Source of the DNA: Nitrobacter sp051535235
GTDB taxonomy: Bacteria; Pseudomonadota; Alphaproteobacteria; Rhizobiales; Xanthobacteraceae
DNA: 64,000 nucleotides
NCBI RefSeq assembly: GCF_051535235.1
Contig: NZ_JBPPLZ010000004.1
Location: forward strand, 186,001-250,000
Direction of reading: 5' to 3'
Shown here: piece by piece, positions 16,597 through 27,318 of the stretch
Layout: every line of letters begins with the position of its first letter
Numbering within the stretch: position 1 is the first letter of the stretch
The notes under the pieces: generated by a model
Told to the model about the DNA's origin: nothing
The model's database searches: none
The model's input: the letters and a program-made list of their open reading frames with translations, nothing else
Made by a program: the position numbers and the translations under genes

Positions 16597-18096
16597 ATGG
16601 AGATTCTGACGACCGGGGAAATGGAGCAGGCCGACCGGCTCGCGATTGCGGGCGGAGCCTCGGGTTTCGCGCTGATGCTGCGGGCCGGGCAAGCGGTGGC
16701 GGACGCGGCAACCGACCTCGTCGGTCAGGGCTCCATCCTGGTTGTTGCCGGGGCCGGTAACAACGGTGGGGATGGGTTTGTCGCGGCGACCGAACTGGCT
16801 GCGCGCGGCCACGATGTCTCGGTGATCCTGTTGGGCGCGCGGGACAGCCTGAAGGGCGACGCGGCGCTCGCGGCCAAGGGCTGGAAAGGGCCGGTCATGC
16901 CTTGCGACCTGTCCGCGCTCGGCTCGCCCGCGCTGATTGTCGATGCGCTGTTCGGCGCGGGGCTCAACCGCCCGGTCAGGGGCGATCCTCTGGCGATGAT
17001 AGAAGTCATCAACGCCAACGGCGCGCCGGTGCTCAGCATCGATCTGCCGAGTGGCGTCAACGGCAGCACCGGCGCGATCATGGGGGCTGCGGTGCGCGCC
17101 ACCGAGACCGTGACCTTCTTTCGCAAGAAGCCGGCGCATCTGCTGCTGCCGGGCCGGGTTTATTGCGGCAGGGTGCGCGTCGCCGACATCGGCATCCTCG
17201 ATGCGGTTCTGGACGAAATCCGCCCTGTAACCTTTGAGAATATTTCAGATTACTGGGAGGGCGCGTTTCCGGTGCCGCGTATCGACGGGCACAAATACGC
17301 GCGAGGGCATGCCGTTGTTGTATCCGGCGATCTGACCTCGACCGGAGCAGCCCGATTGTCGGCGCGCGGAGCCCTGCGGGCCGGGGCCGGTCTTGTGACC
17401 GTGCTCTCGCCGGACGACGCGCTGGAGGTGCACGCGGCGTCGCTGACCGCGGTGATGGTGCGGCGCATGAATGGCTCAACCGAACTTGCGGACATTCTGA
17501 CGGACCGGCGCATCAATGCCTGTGTGATCGGACCTGGCGCCGGAATCGGCGAGCACACTGGCGCGCTGGTGTTGACGGCGCTCGCCGCGATGCCGGCGAT
17601 GGTGCTCGACGCCGACGCCTTGACGAGCTTTGCCGATGCGCCGGCTCGGCTGTTCGACGCCATCAAATCCGCCGGGAGAACCGACATTATCCTGACCCCG
17701 CACGAAGGCGAGTTCCATCGCCTTTTCAGCGAGATGAGCAACAAATATCCACTTCGCTCGAAACTTGAGCGGGTGCGCGCCGCGGCCGAGCGTTCGGGCG
17801 CGATCGTGCTGCTCAAGGGGCCGGACACCGTGGTGGCTTCGCCCGACGGCCGCGCGACGATCGCGGCCAATGCGCCGCCGTGGCTGGCGACGGCGGGCTC
17901 TGGCGACGTGCTGTCCGGAATGATCGGTGGGCTGCTGGCGCAGGGCGTGCCGGCATTCGAGGCGGCATGCATCGGCGTCTGGATGCATGGCGAAGCCGGA
18001 CAGGAAGCGGGTCCTGGACTGATCGCGGAGGACCTGCCGGAGGTTTTGCCCGCCGTGCTGCGGCGGCTCTGTGACCGGTTCGGGATCGATTACTAG
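16597..18096 (+). CDS. nnr: Bifunctional NAD(P)H-hydrate epimerase / ADP-dependent dehydratase
   Basis: Repairs hydrated NADH and NADPH. The N-terminal YjeF_N epimerase domain (about residues 1-210) has GAGNNGGDGFVAATELAARG. The C-terminal ribokinase-like dehydratase domain (about 225-499) ends with the nucleotide-binding TAGSGDVLSGMIGGLLAQG. I choose the ATG at 16597 (MEILTTGEMEQADRLA), where family similarity begins; ATG 16576 and TTG 16501 are alternatives. It is divergent from glnB. The TAG stop is also the first triplet of the downstream palindromic repeat. Confidence 0.93.
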   Translation: MEILTTGEMEQADRLAIAGGASGFALMLRAGQAVADAATDLVGQGSILVVAGAGNNGGDGFVAATELAARGHDVSVILLGARDSLKGDAALAAKGWKGPVMPCDLSALGSPALIVDALFGAGLNRPVRGDPLAMIEVINANGAPVLSIDLPSGVNGSTGAIMGAAVRATETVTFFRKKPAHLLLPGRVYCGRVRVADIGILDAVLDEIRPVTFENISDYWEGAFPVPRIDGHKYARGHAVVVSGDLTSTGAARLSARGALRAGAGLVTVLSPDDALEVHAASLTAVMVRRMNGSTELADILTDRRINACVIGPGAGIGEHTGALVLTALAAMPAMVLDADALTSFADAPARLFDAIKSAGRTDIILTPHEGEFHRLFSEMSNKYPLRSKLERVRAAAERSGAIVLLKGPDTVVASPDGRATIAANAPPWLATAGSGDVLSGMIGGLLAQGVPAFEAACIGVWMHGEAGQEAGPGLIAEDLPEVLPAVLRRLCDRFGIDY

Positions 18097-18290
18097 AGCA
18101 TGATCCCGAAAAGCGGAAACCGGTTTTCGGAAAGATCATGATCAAACAAAAAGATGAGCGACGAGTCTGCTTCAACGCAGTTGAAACGACTCCAGAGTGC
18201 GGTTTTAATGGAATCAGAAGCGGGCAATTTTGATTTGACGTGTTTTCTTCACGCGAGCCGGTACCCCCTTCGCTTCGCCTGGAAACGCTA
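18094..18290 (+). repeat. Block of three stacked palindromic repeats
   Basis: First unit: TAGAGCATGATC then CCGAAAA (18106-18112) pairing with TTTTCGG (18124-18130), the 'GAGCATGATC' palindrome widespread in Rhizobiales. Second unit: GAGTC..TTCAAC / GTTGAA..GACTC at 18163-18192. Third unit: 18230-18290, a TTGATTTGACG...AAACGCTA element that recurs at 27144-27199. The block starts on the nnr stop (TAG 18094-18096) and ends on the stop of the convergent copper-oxidase-like gene (TAG, complement of 18288-18290). Confidence 0.8.
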
Positions 18291-19619
18291 ATCCACCGCG
18301 AACCATCGCACCTGACGCGGCGCGCTCCATTCCACCGCCATGGTCTCGATCAGCCAGGCTCCGACAACGTCCGCGGCGAAAGCGATGCGCTGCGTCTGCC
18401 CGGCATCGACCAGAACGGTATCGAGCCAGAACGGCTTCCAGCCGTCGTCGAGCCGATCGAGCAAACGAAAGTGGTGGCCATGCAGATGAAACACCATGGG
18501 AGTTGCTGCCGGGTTGGTCAGCGTGAGCACCACGGTTCGGCCGCGCTTGACGCGAAACGCCGGCTTTGAGCCCATATTGAAGTGCGTCGGCATACCCCAC
18601 GAAGTTGGCGTCCCTCCGGAGGCGGCCAGCGGCACATCGACGCGCAGCGCAGCTTTGAGATCGAGCCGCGCCGGCAAACTCTCCGACGGCAGCGGAGCAG
18701 GTGTCGGCAACGGTGCCGGCCGCAGCGGCCCGTCCGCGGAGACGTGCAGTTGGGCGATCGGCCGCGGGCTGCCGCCGTCATGCAGTGTGACCGCCGATGC
18801 CGTTCCTGCGGGGAGCGTTGCATCGATGACGGCGTCGATCCGGGACCCCGGCGCCAGCACCAATCGCCCGTTGCGCGCCAGGAACGGCTCCGCCGGCTGG
18901 CTGTCGATCGCCATGACCCGAACATCCAGATTCTGGATTCTGAGAGCAACTGCATTGCGCTGGCAAGCGTTGATGATCCTTAATCTAAGTCGTTCGTTGG
19001 ACCGCAAAGTCAAATCGAGCGAGGGCTTTCCGCTCACCAGATAAAGCGGTGCTCCGACCGCTTGACCGCCGGTGCCGGGAGCAATCGGAAGCCCTTTGGG
19101 GTCGAGCCGCCAGTCCTCGATCAGCATCACCTCGTCACGGTCGACCTCGGCCGGTGCGCGTTCCTCGACAACCATCGCCTGCGCGGGTGAGGACTGCGCA
19201 AGACCGTCTCCCAGCAGGCGGGTGTCGCACAGAAAAGTTCCGGCCTGCCGCAACGGGAGCGAAAAGCGGTCGGTTTCGCCCGGTGATGTCGGCCTTCGGG
19301 CAGTCAATGGCTCGATGGAAGACGCGCCGTCGATCCCGTACCAGTTCAGGACTACCGGCGCCGGGAGGCCGTTGTGCAGTGCCAGATCGAGCGTCTCGCC
19401 CTGACGGAAACGCGGGATCGCCGAGCAGTCGGTCCGCAGCGACCAGATGGCGGTTTCGTCTCGATCCGGCCCAAGCCGGAGAGGGGCGGACGTCGCGTCA
19501 AAAGCAAGGGTCTGCGGATGCTGCGGTTGCGCGCGAATCACGGTCGCCGGAGCAGCGGCGGCGACCCCGATGCCGGCCAGCAGATGCCGCCGGGTGAGGT
19601 GGACAGGAGGACGCGTCAT
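18288..19619 (-). CDS. Multicopper-oxidase-fold protein with most copper ligands lost
   Basis: 443 residues with a Tat-type signal (LTRRHLLAGIGVAAAA, residues 8-23), so exported folded to the periplasm. The three-cupredoxin layout is visible. The first copper motif (normally HWHG) is NWYG at 92-95. The second (normally HSH) is CDT at 131-133. The third is intact as HLHGHH at 378-383. The last motif (normally HCHIxxH) is LIETM at about 423-427, so the type 1 Cys and the trinuclear ligands are absent. I infer that it is not a working oxidase; a binding, chaperone or FtsP/SufI-like structural role is possible. Confidence 0.85.
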   Translation of the reverse strand: MTRPPVHLTRRHLLAGIGVAAAAPATVIRAQPQHPQTLAFDATSAPLRLGPDRDETAIWSLRTDCSAIPRFRQGETLDLALHNGLPAPVVLNWYGIDGASSIEPLTARRPTSPGETDRFSLPLRQAGTFLCDTRLLGDGLAQSSPAQAMVVEERAPAEVDRDEVMLIEDWRLDPKGLPIAPGTGGQAVGAPLYLVSGKPSLDLTLRSNERLRLRIINACQRNAVALRIQNLDVRVMAIDSQPAEPFLARNGRLVLAPGSRIDAVIDATLPAGTASAVTLHDGGSPRPIAQLHVSADGPLRPAPLPTPAPLPSESLPARLDLKAALRVDVPLAASGGTPTSWGMPTHFNMGSKPAFRVKRGRTVVLTLTNPAATPMVFHLHGHHFRLLDRLDDGWKPFWLDTVLVDAGQTQRIAFAADVVGAWLIETMAVEWSAPRQVRWFAVD

Positions 19620-19859
19620 CGCCGATGCGGACCATTTTCTCCGGTTTCTGTCCAGCAGTCTCCGGCGCGCCGAGTGGCCATTTTTTTGCTGCGAACCGGT
19701 ATCGTCATGTTATAAGCCCGCCGCATTGAGCGTACTGACGACGCCGGAAGAAGAACCGGTGCCGTCGGCGCGTCCGGTTCAACTCGTTGGAGCATGACGT
19801 CCACCGAAAGCCGCTTCGCATTTTTCGGCATCATGCTCGGCACCGCAGGCCGGATTGAT

Positions 19860-19944
<85 letters not shown>

Positions 19945-20096
19945 AGCGCCACAGCGTTTGAGCAAACGACTTCAGGCAGCTATCCCGATGGATATATGCC
20001 GGCTGTACCACGATGCAGGCGCTCCGCCGCGCATCGACCGATTGACAATGATCCGGCCGTTTCAGCCGGGCCGAGCGGAAGAAGAAGATTGACGCC

Positions 20097-21458
20097 ATGC
20101 AGGTGAACGAAATCCTCGCCGAGGGACTGAGGCACGATTTCCAGATCAGCGTTCCGGCCACCGAAATCGCGGCCAAGGCGGACGCGCGGTTGGCCGAACT
20201 CAGGGGCCGGGTGAAGCTGGACGGCTTTCGTCCGGGCAAGGTGCCTGTCAGCCACCTCAAAAAGGTCTACGGCCGTTCCTTGATGGTTGAAACCATCGAG
20301 GACATGATCCGCGAGACCAACATGCAAATTGTCACCGACCACAGCTTCAAGCTGGCGGGTAATCCCAAGGTGGCTATGCCTTCGGATGAAAAGGAGATCG
20401 AGGACATCCTCGCGGGCAAAGCCGACCTCAGCTACACCGTGACCATGGAAGTCGTGCCGGCGATCGAACTCGCGGACTTCAAGAGCTTCAATATCGAAAA
20501 GCCGGTGGTCGAGGTGTCCGACGCCGATGTCGACGAAGGCATCAAGCGGATCGCCGACCAGAATCGCAACTACTCCGCGCGCGGAGAGGGCGCGAAGGCC
20601 GAGAACGGCGATCGCGTGACCATCTCGTTCAAGGGCACCATCGACGGGGAGCCGTTCGATGGCGGCAGCAGCGAGGATATTCTGGTCGTGCTGGGGTCGA
20701 ACGCTCTTATTCCGGGGTTCGAAGAGCAGCTGGTCGGGATTGGCGTCGGCGAGACCCGCACCGTCAAGGCGTCGTTCCCCAAGAACTACGCAGACACCGA
20801 ACTGGCCGGGAAGGATGCCGAGTTCGAGACCACGGCAAGCATGATCGAGATGCCGGAAGAAACCAAGATCGACGATGAGTTCGCTCAGAGCATCGGTCTG
20901 AACACGCTCGATCAGCTCAAAAAAGCCGTCCGCGAGCGGCTTGCCGCTGAATTTGCCCGCGCAATGCGGCAGCATGTCAAGCGCGCGCTGTTCGATCGCC
21001 TCGATGAGACTCACAAGTTCGCCACGCCGCCGACGCTGGTCGAGGAGGAATTCGAGCAGGTGTGGAACTCGATCACGAAGGAGATGGAGTCGAACAACAA
21101 GACCTTCGCCGACGAGGACACCACCGAGGAAGCCGCCAGGGAAGAGTACCGCCGGATCGCCGACCGCCGGGTACGGCTCAGCCTCGTGCTGTCCGAGATC
21201 GGGGAAAAGAACGGGATCTCGGTCACGGACGACGAAATCAACCGCGCATTGATCGATCGCGCGCGTCAGATGCCGGGCCGCGAGAAGGAGATCTGGGATT
21301 ACTACCAGAAAAATCCCCAGGCCATGGCCCAGATTCGCGCGCCGCTTTTCGAGAACAAGGTCGTCGACTACATTCTCGAACTCGCCACCATCACCGACAA
21401 GACGGTGACACGCGAGGATCTCTATAAGGACTACGAGGCGAGCCATGGCCCGGACTGA
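20097..21458 (+). CDS. tig: Trigger factor
   Basis: Ribosome-associated chaperone and prolyl isomerase. 453 residues. The ribosome-binding tail signature is GFRPGKVP (around residues 42-49), the FKBP domain lies at about 150-240 (NGDRVTISFKGTIDGEPFDGG), and a helical C-terminal chaperone domain follows. It heads the tig-clpP-clpX-lon proteostasis array, an arrangement conserved in many proteobacteria. Confidence 0.96.
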   Translation: MQVNEILAEGLRHDFQISVPATEIAAKADARLAELRGRVKLDGFRPGKVPVSHLKKVYGRSLMVETIEDMIRETNMQIVTDHSFKLAGNPKVAMPSDEKEIEDILAGKADLSYTVTMEVVPAIELADFKSFNIEKPVVEVSDADVDEGIKRIADQNRNYSARGEGAKAENGDRVTISFKGTIDGEPFDGGSSEDILVVLGSNALIPGFEEQLVGIGVGETRTVKASFPKNYADTELAGKDAEFETTASMIEMPEETKIDDEFAQSIGLNTLDQLKKAVRERLAAEFARAMRQHVKRALFDRLDETHKFATPPTLVEEEFEQVWNSITKEMESNNKTFADEDTTEEAAREEYRRIADRRVRLSLVLSEIGEKNGISVTDDEINRALIDRARQMPGREKEIWDYYQKNPQAMAQIRAPLFENKVVDYILELATITDKTVTREDLYKDYEASHGPD

Positions 21459-21788
21459 GGGGCCGCGCCCCGATCGGACGTCGGGTTCGGCCCGTGCTCG
21501 CCGTTAATGATATCGGCTGAAACCGGCGTGGCGACGCCGTCGGCGCCACGTCACGCGCTGCGATCGGGCTTGGATTGGCGGCGCTGGGATGCCAATGTCC
21601 GAATCGAAACACCGGGGCACGTGGCTGCGCGGCTCCCTTGTCGTCCGAGTTATCGGCTCATATCTTGGAGCCGTGCTTGCCTGTCCTGCATCACGCCACG
21701 TTCATCCGCGCCGGAAAGACTGGAGACTGCCGGTTTTGCCTCGGATGATCCTCGCCGCCAACTGCTGACACAAACTTTTGGGTGATCA
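21459..21788. other. Intergenic region tig-clpP
   Basis: 330 bases with short out-of-frame openings only. I see no convincing gene, terminator or promoter. The start of clpP is preceded by AACTTTTGGGTGATCA with only a weak ribosome site. Confidence 0.3.
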
Positions 21789-22424
21789 ATGCGCGATCCA
21801 GTCGAAACCTACATGAATCTCGTGCCGATGGTGGTCGAGCAGACCAACCGCGGCGAGAGGGCATACGACATCTTTTCCCGGCTGCTGAAGGAGCGCATCA
21901 TCTTCGTGACCGGCGGGGTCGAAGACAATATGTCGATGCTGATCGTCGCCCAGCTCCTGTTTCTCGAGGCCGAGAATCCCAAGAAGGAAATCTCGATGTA
22001 CATCAATTCGCCGGGCGGCGTGGTGACGTCGGGGCTCGCGATCTACGACACGATGCAGTTCATTCGTCCCCCGGTCGCAACGCTTTGCACCGGGCAGGCC
22101 GCGTCGATGGGTTCGTTGCTGCTGGCTGCCGGCGAAAAGGATATGCGGCATGCGTTGCCGAACGCGCGCATCATGGTCCACCAGCCCTCCGGCGGCTTCC
22201 AGGGGCAGGCGACGGACATCATGCTGCATGCTCAGGAAATCCTGAGCCTCAAGAAGCGGCTCAATGAGATCTACGTCAAGCACACGGGACAGACCTATCA
22301 GGCGATCGAGGACGCGCTGGAGCGCGACAAGTTCCTCACCGCCGACATGGCCCGCGATTTCGGCATCGTCGACAAGGTGATCGACAAGCGCGCCGAAGAG
22401 CCGGCCGCTCCCAAGGCTTCGTAG
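21789..22424 (+). CDS. clpP: ATP-dependent Clp protease proteolytic subunit
   Basis: Serine protease that forms the tetradecameric chamber with ClpX or ClpA. 211 residues. Catalytic Ser106 is in GQAASMGSL and His131 in MVHQPSGG, with the Asp near residue 180. The first residues (MRDPVETYMNLVPMVVEQTNRGERAYDIFSRLLKERIIF) are typical and carry no long propeptide. It is separated from clpX by 443 bases. Confidence 0.97.
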   Translation: MRDPVETYMNLVPMVVEQTNRGERAYDIFSRLLKERIIFVTGGVEDNMSMLIVAQLLFLEAENPKKEISMYINSPGGVVTSGLAIYDTMQFIRPPVATLCTGQAASMGSLLLAAGEKDMRHALPNARIMVHQPSGGFQGQATDIMLHAQEILSLKKRLNEIYVKHTGQTYQAIEDALERDKFLTADMARDFGIVDKVIDKRAEEPAAPKAS

Positions 22425-22867
22425 AGGTATCAGGCGGCGACCTGAAGCAGAGCGGGCCGGTTGATTCGGCCCGACTCGGGCGCTACCGGTGATTGCACTG
22501 CGATACTTTCTGAAAAGTTCCTTATTATTGGCATTTCCGCTTGACTGGCGTGACAATCGCGCAACGCTGGCTTGAATTTGGCCAAAGAGAGTCGCGTTGC
22601 AGAGCCAAATCGCGCTATTCTCACGATGCAGGAGGCTGGCCGATTAGCGAATTCTTGATAGTCGGCCCGCACCATGGTTGGCTAGCTGAGTTCAGCTAAC
22701 GAGGATGCGCAGGAGAATCGAATTAACCGCGATTCGCGCGGGACTGAAAGCGCAGGGTCTTTTCTGGTACGAAGTTTGCTCCTATGTAACCCCGTTTCAC
22801 CGGATGTGCCGGACCGGAACGGGCGAGCAGACGAACAGGCGAGACCGAACGGCGGACGGAGACAGGA
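22425..22867. other. Intergenic region clpP-clpX
   Basis: 443 bases, no gene supported. A small perfect dyad TAGCTGA-GT-TCAGCTA is at 22683-22698. It probably carries a separate clpX promoter, which I cannot place with confidence. Confidence 0.35.
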
Positions 22868-24142
<1,275 letters not shown>

Positions 24143-24460
24143 TCCAGGCGTTTTCAGGCGCTCATGTTGCCACAAGGCTCGCCGCCGGTCGTTCCGTGCG
24201 GCGGCCGTCGGCTATACAAGCGGCAATCTGCGCGCTGGAAGCAGACCATTGAAATGGCTGCTGTCCTTTAACTTGACACGCTGACGGTCGATGGCCACCT
24301 AATGCTATCGGCGGCGACGCATATAGCGTTCGCGGCTGCCAGGGCAGGTGAGGCATCGGTTCGCAAAGCCCCATCCTTCTCCGGAAAACTCGGCACCTTG
24401 TGGCGGTTGCGCGTGATTAGCGGGCTGCGTACAAGGGGGCGCAACAAAAGGAACAAGGCT
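24143..24460. other. Intergenic region clpX-lon with possible heat-shock-type promoter
   Basis: No gene seen. CTTGACA at 24272-24278 could be a -35 element, of the kind used by both sigma-70 and sigma-32. The best -10-like stretch (CACCTAATG, 24296-24304) is poorly spaced. An in-frame ATG at 24302 would add 53 basic residues to Lon and is unlikely to be used. Confidence 0.3.
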
Positions 24461-26887
24461 ATGACCGCCTCAAAACCCCGGCCAGCTATCGTTCACGGCG
24501 AAACCAATACCTATCCGGTACTTCCGCTTCGCGACATCGTTGTTTTTCCGCACATGATCGTGCCGCTGTTCGTCGGCCGCGAGAAATCGATCAAGGCGCT
24601 TGAAGAGGTCATGAAGAACGATGCGCTGATCATGCTCGCGACGCAGAAGAACGCGTCGGACGATGATCCCGCGCCGGACTCGATTTACAAGATCGGAACG
24701 CTCGCCAGCGTGTTGCAATTGCTGAAGCTCCCCGACGGCACCGTGAAGGTGTTGGTGGAGGGCCTCGAGCGCGCGCGTGTGGAGACATATTCCGACCGCT
24801 CCGATTATTATGAAGCGACCGCCGTCGCGCTGGCCGACACCGACACCAACAGCGTCGAAGCGGAGGCGCTTGCGCGTTCCGTCGTGTCGGATTTCGAAAG
24901 CTATGTGAAGCTGAACAAGAAGATCTCGCCCGAAGTGGTGGGAGTGGTGCAGGCGATCACGGATTTTGCCAAGCTCGGTGACACCGTGGCCTCGCACCTC
25001 GCCGCCAAGATCGCGGATCGGCAGGGCATCCTGGAGACGCTGTCGGTGACGGCGCGCCTTGAGAAGGTGCTCGGACTGATGGAGAGCGAAATCTCGGTCT
25101 TGCAGGTCGAGAAGCGCATCCGCTCGCGCGTCAAGCGCCAGATGGAGAAGACCCAGCGCGAGTATTATCTCAACGAACAGATGAAGGCGATTCAGAAGGA
25201 ACTCGGCGACGACGAGGGCCGCGACGAACTCGCCGATCTGGAAGAGAAGATCGCCAAGACCAAGCTCTCGAAGGAAGCTCGCGAGAAGGCCCAGCATGAG
25301 TTGAAGAAGCTGCGGCAGATGTCGCCGATGTCGGCGGAAGCCACCGTGGTGCGCAACTATCTCGACTGGCTGCTGTCGATTCCGTGGGGCAAGAAGTCCA
25401 AGGTCAAGAAGGATCTCAACGCCGCGCAGGAGGTGCTGGACGCCGATCATTATGGGCTGGAGAAGGTCAAGGACCGCATCGTGGAGTATCTCGCGGTGCA
25501 GTCGCGCGCCAACAAGCTGACGGGACCGATCCTGTGCCTCGTCGGTCCGCCCGGCGTCGGCAAGACCTCGCTCGGCAAGTCGATCGCGCGAGCGACCGGC
25601 CGCGAGTTCGTGCGCGTGTCGCTTGGCGGCGTGCGCGACGAGGCGGAGATCCGTGGCCATCGCCGGACCTATATCGGCTCGATGCCCGGCAAGATCATCC
25701 AGTCGATGCGCAAGGCCAAGACCTCGAACCCGCTGTTCCTGCTGGACGAGATCGACAAGATGGGCGCCGATTTTCGTGGCGATCCGTCGTCGGCACTGCT
25801 TGAGGTTCTCGACCCCGAGCAGAACTCGACCTTCAACGACCACTATCTCGAGGTCGACTACGATCTCTCCAACGTGATGTTCCTCACGACCGCGAATACG
25901 CTGAATATTCCCGGACCGTTGATGGACCGCATGGAGATCATCCGGATCGCGGGTTACACTGAGAACGAGAAGGTCGAGATTGCCCGCAAGCATCTCATCC
26001 CGAACGCGCTCAGCAAGCACGGCCTTGATTCGAAGGAGTGGTCGATCGATGACGACGCGCTTCTGCTGATCATTCGCCGCTACACCCGCGAAGCCGGCGT
26101 GCGCAATCTGGAGCGTGAGCTTTCCACACTCGCCCGCAAGGCGGTGAAGGAGCTGATGCTCTCGAAGAAGAAGTCGGTGAAGGTGACCGAGAAGGTCGTC
26201 GAGGAATTTCTCGGAGTCCCGAAGTATCGCTTCGGCGAGATCGAGACCGACGATCAGGTTGGTGTCGTCACCGGTCTGGCATGGACGGACGTTGGCGGCG
26301 AGTTGCTGACGATCGAAAGCGTGATGATGCCCGGCAAGGGGCGCATGACGGTCACCGGCAACCTGCGCGACGTGATGAAGGAATCGATCTCGGCGGCGGC
26401 GTCCTATGTCCGCTCGCGCGCGATCACCTTCGGGATCGAGCCGCCGCTGTTCGAGCGGCGCGACATCCACGTCCACGTGCCCGAGGGCGCCACGCCGAAG
26501 GATGGTCCCTCGGCCGGCGTTGCGATGGCGACGACGATCGTCTCGGTGCTGACCGGCATTCCGATCCGCCGCGACATCGCGATGACGGGCGAGATCACGC
26601 TGCGCGGCAGGGTGTTGCCGATCGGCGGCCTGAAGGAGAAGCTGTTGGCTGCATCGCGCGGCGGCATCAAGACGGTGCTGATCCCGGACGAAAACGCCAA
26701 GGACCTGACGGAGATATCCGACGCCATCAAGGGTGGACTGGAGATCATTCCGGTCGCGCGGATGGACGAGGTGATCGCCAAGGCGCTGGTGCGGCAGCCA
26801 AAGCCGATTGTCTGGGAGGAGGATACCAAACTCCCGGTCAATCCCGATGCGGCTGACGAGGCGGCGGGTGGCCTGACCGCGCACTGA
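24461..26887 (+). CDS. lon: ATP-dependent protease Lon
   Basis: AAA+ serine protease that degrades misfolded and regulatory proteins. 808 residues from the ATG at 24461 (MTASKPRPAIVHGETNTYPVLPLRDIVVFP), where Lon similarity begins. The LON substrate-binding domain occupies roughly the first 210 residues. Walker A GPPGVGKT is near 361-368, and the Ser-Lys dyad is near S683 (PKDGPSAGVAM) and K726 (GGLKEKLLAA). It has a strong terminator downstream. Confidence 0.97.
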   Translation: MTASKPRPAIVHGETNTYPVLPLRDIVVFPHMIVPLFVGREKSIKALEEVMKNDALIMLATQKNASDDDPAPDSIYKIGTLASVLQLLKLPDGTVKVLVEGLERARVETYSDRSDYYEATAVALADTDTNSVEAEALARSVVSDFESYVKLNKKISPEVVGVVQAITDFAKLGDTVASHLAAKIADRQGILETLSVTARLEKVLGLMESEISVLQVEKRIRSRVKRQMEKTQREYYLNEQMKAIQKELGDDEGRDELADLEEKIAKTKLSKEAREKAQHELKKLRQMSPMSAEATVVRNYLDWLLSIPWGKKSKVKKDLNAAQEVLDADHYGLEKVKDRIVEYLAVQSRANKLTGPILCLVGPPGVGKTSLGKSIARATGREFVRVSLGGVRDEAEIRGHRRTYIGSMPGKIIQSMRKAKTSNPLFLLDEIDKMGADFRGDPSSALLEVLDPEQNSTFNDHYLEVDYDLSNVMFLTTANTLNIPGPLMDRMEIIRIAGYTENEKVEIARKHLIPNALSKHGLDSKEWSIDDDALLLIIRRYTREAGVRNLERELSTLARKAVKELMLSKKKSVKVTEKVVEEFLGVPKYRFGEIETDDQVGVVTGLAWTDVGGELLTIESVMMPGKGRMTVTGNLRDVMKESISAAASYVRSRAITFGIEPPLFERRDIHVHVPEGATPKDGPSAGVAMATTIVSVLTGIPIRRDIAMTGEITLRGRVLPIGGLKEKLLAASRGGIKTVLIPDENAKDLTEISDAIKGGLEIIPVARMDEVIAKALVRQPKPIVWEEDTKLPVNPDAADEAAGGLTAH

Positions 26888-26918
26888 GTGCACGGAGCGT
26901 CATAAACGACTCGACCAG

Positions 26919-26947
26919 ACGGCGCCCTTCGCGGGCGCCGTTTGCGT
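26919..26947 (+). terminator. Rho-independent terminator of lon
   Basis: Perfect 9-base arms ACGGCGCCC and GGGCGCCGT around TTCGC, followed by TTGCGTT; 31 bases after the lon stop. Confidence 0.75.
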
Positions 26948-27097
26948 TATGAGGCGGTCGTGACTGGCGGCAGAGCGCCGAAGGGAACAAGGACCGCAAC
27001 GCGTGTGCGGTTTCTCGGCTCTCAACCCGCAACGTGTATCCGACGAATCCGAACATGTGACCGCGACCGGCGGCTTGCGCGCCGGGAGGCGTCGGCG

Positions 27098-27199
27098 CTA
27101 GAGTCTTCTACGTTTCATGGAAACGGTAGAAGATTCTAGATTCTTGATTTGACGCGTTTTGTTCACGCGAACCGGATTCCACTTCGCTCGAAAACGCTA
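27098..27199 (+). repeat. Long hairpin plus dispersed repeat upstream of tRNA-Val
   Basis: 27098-27139 folds into an almost perfect hairpin (CTAGA..TCTTCTAC / GTAGAAGA..TCTAG, ATG loop, one bulge). It is followed by 27144-27199, a second copy of the TTGATTTGACG...CACGCGAACCGG...AAAACGCTA element also found at 18230-18290. Both belong to repeat types I know as frequent in Bradyrhizobium-related genomes. Confidence 0.75.
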
Positions 27200-27213
27200 T
27201 AAACAGGAGGCGA

Positions 27214-27290
27214 GGGCGGCTAGCTCAGCTGGTTAGAGCATCTCGTTTACACCGAGAGGGTCGGGAGTTCGAATCTCTCGCCGCCTACCA
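27214..27290 (+). tRNA. tRNA-Val (anticodon UAC)
   Basis: Acceptor GGGCGGC pairs with GCCGCCT (one G-U), D-arm GCTCAGCTGGTTAGAGC, anticodon loop TTTACAC between TCTCG and CGAGA giving UAC, T-loop AGTTCGAATCT, and encoded CCA. Confidence 0.96.
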
Positions 27291-27318
27291 TTGATTTCAG
27301 GTTCCTGCGGGAGCGGCG

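Noticed and set aside
22683..22698. TAGCTGA/TCAGCTA dyad as a clpX operator
   Set aside because: Seven-base arms alone in a 443-base gap are too weak to call without conservation.
24302..24460. Alternative upstream start for lon
   Set aside because: It would add 53 basic, non-conserved residues before the well-known Lon N-terminus; no ribosome site at the ATG.
24470..26893. Long minus-strand reading frame opposite lon
   Set aside because: Antisense shadow with biased composition and no domain; lon is complete on the other strand.
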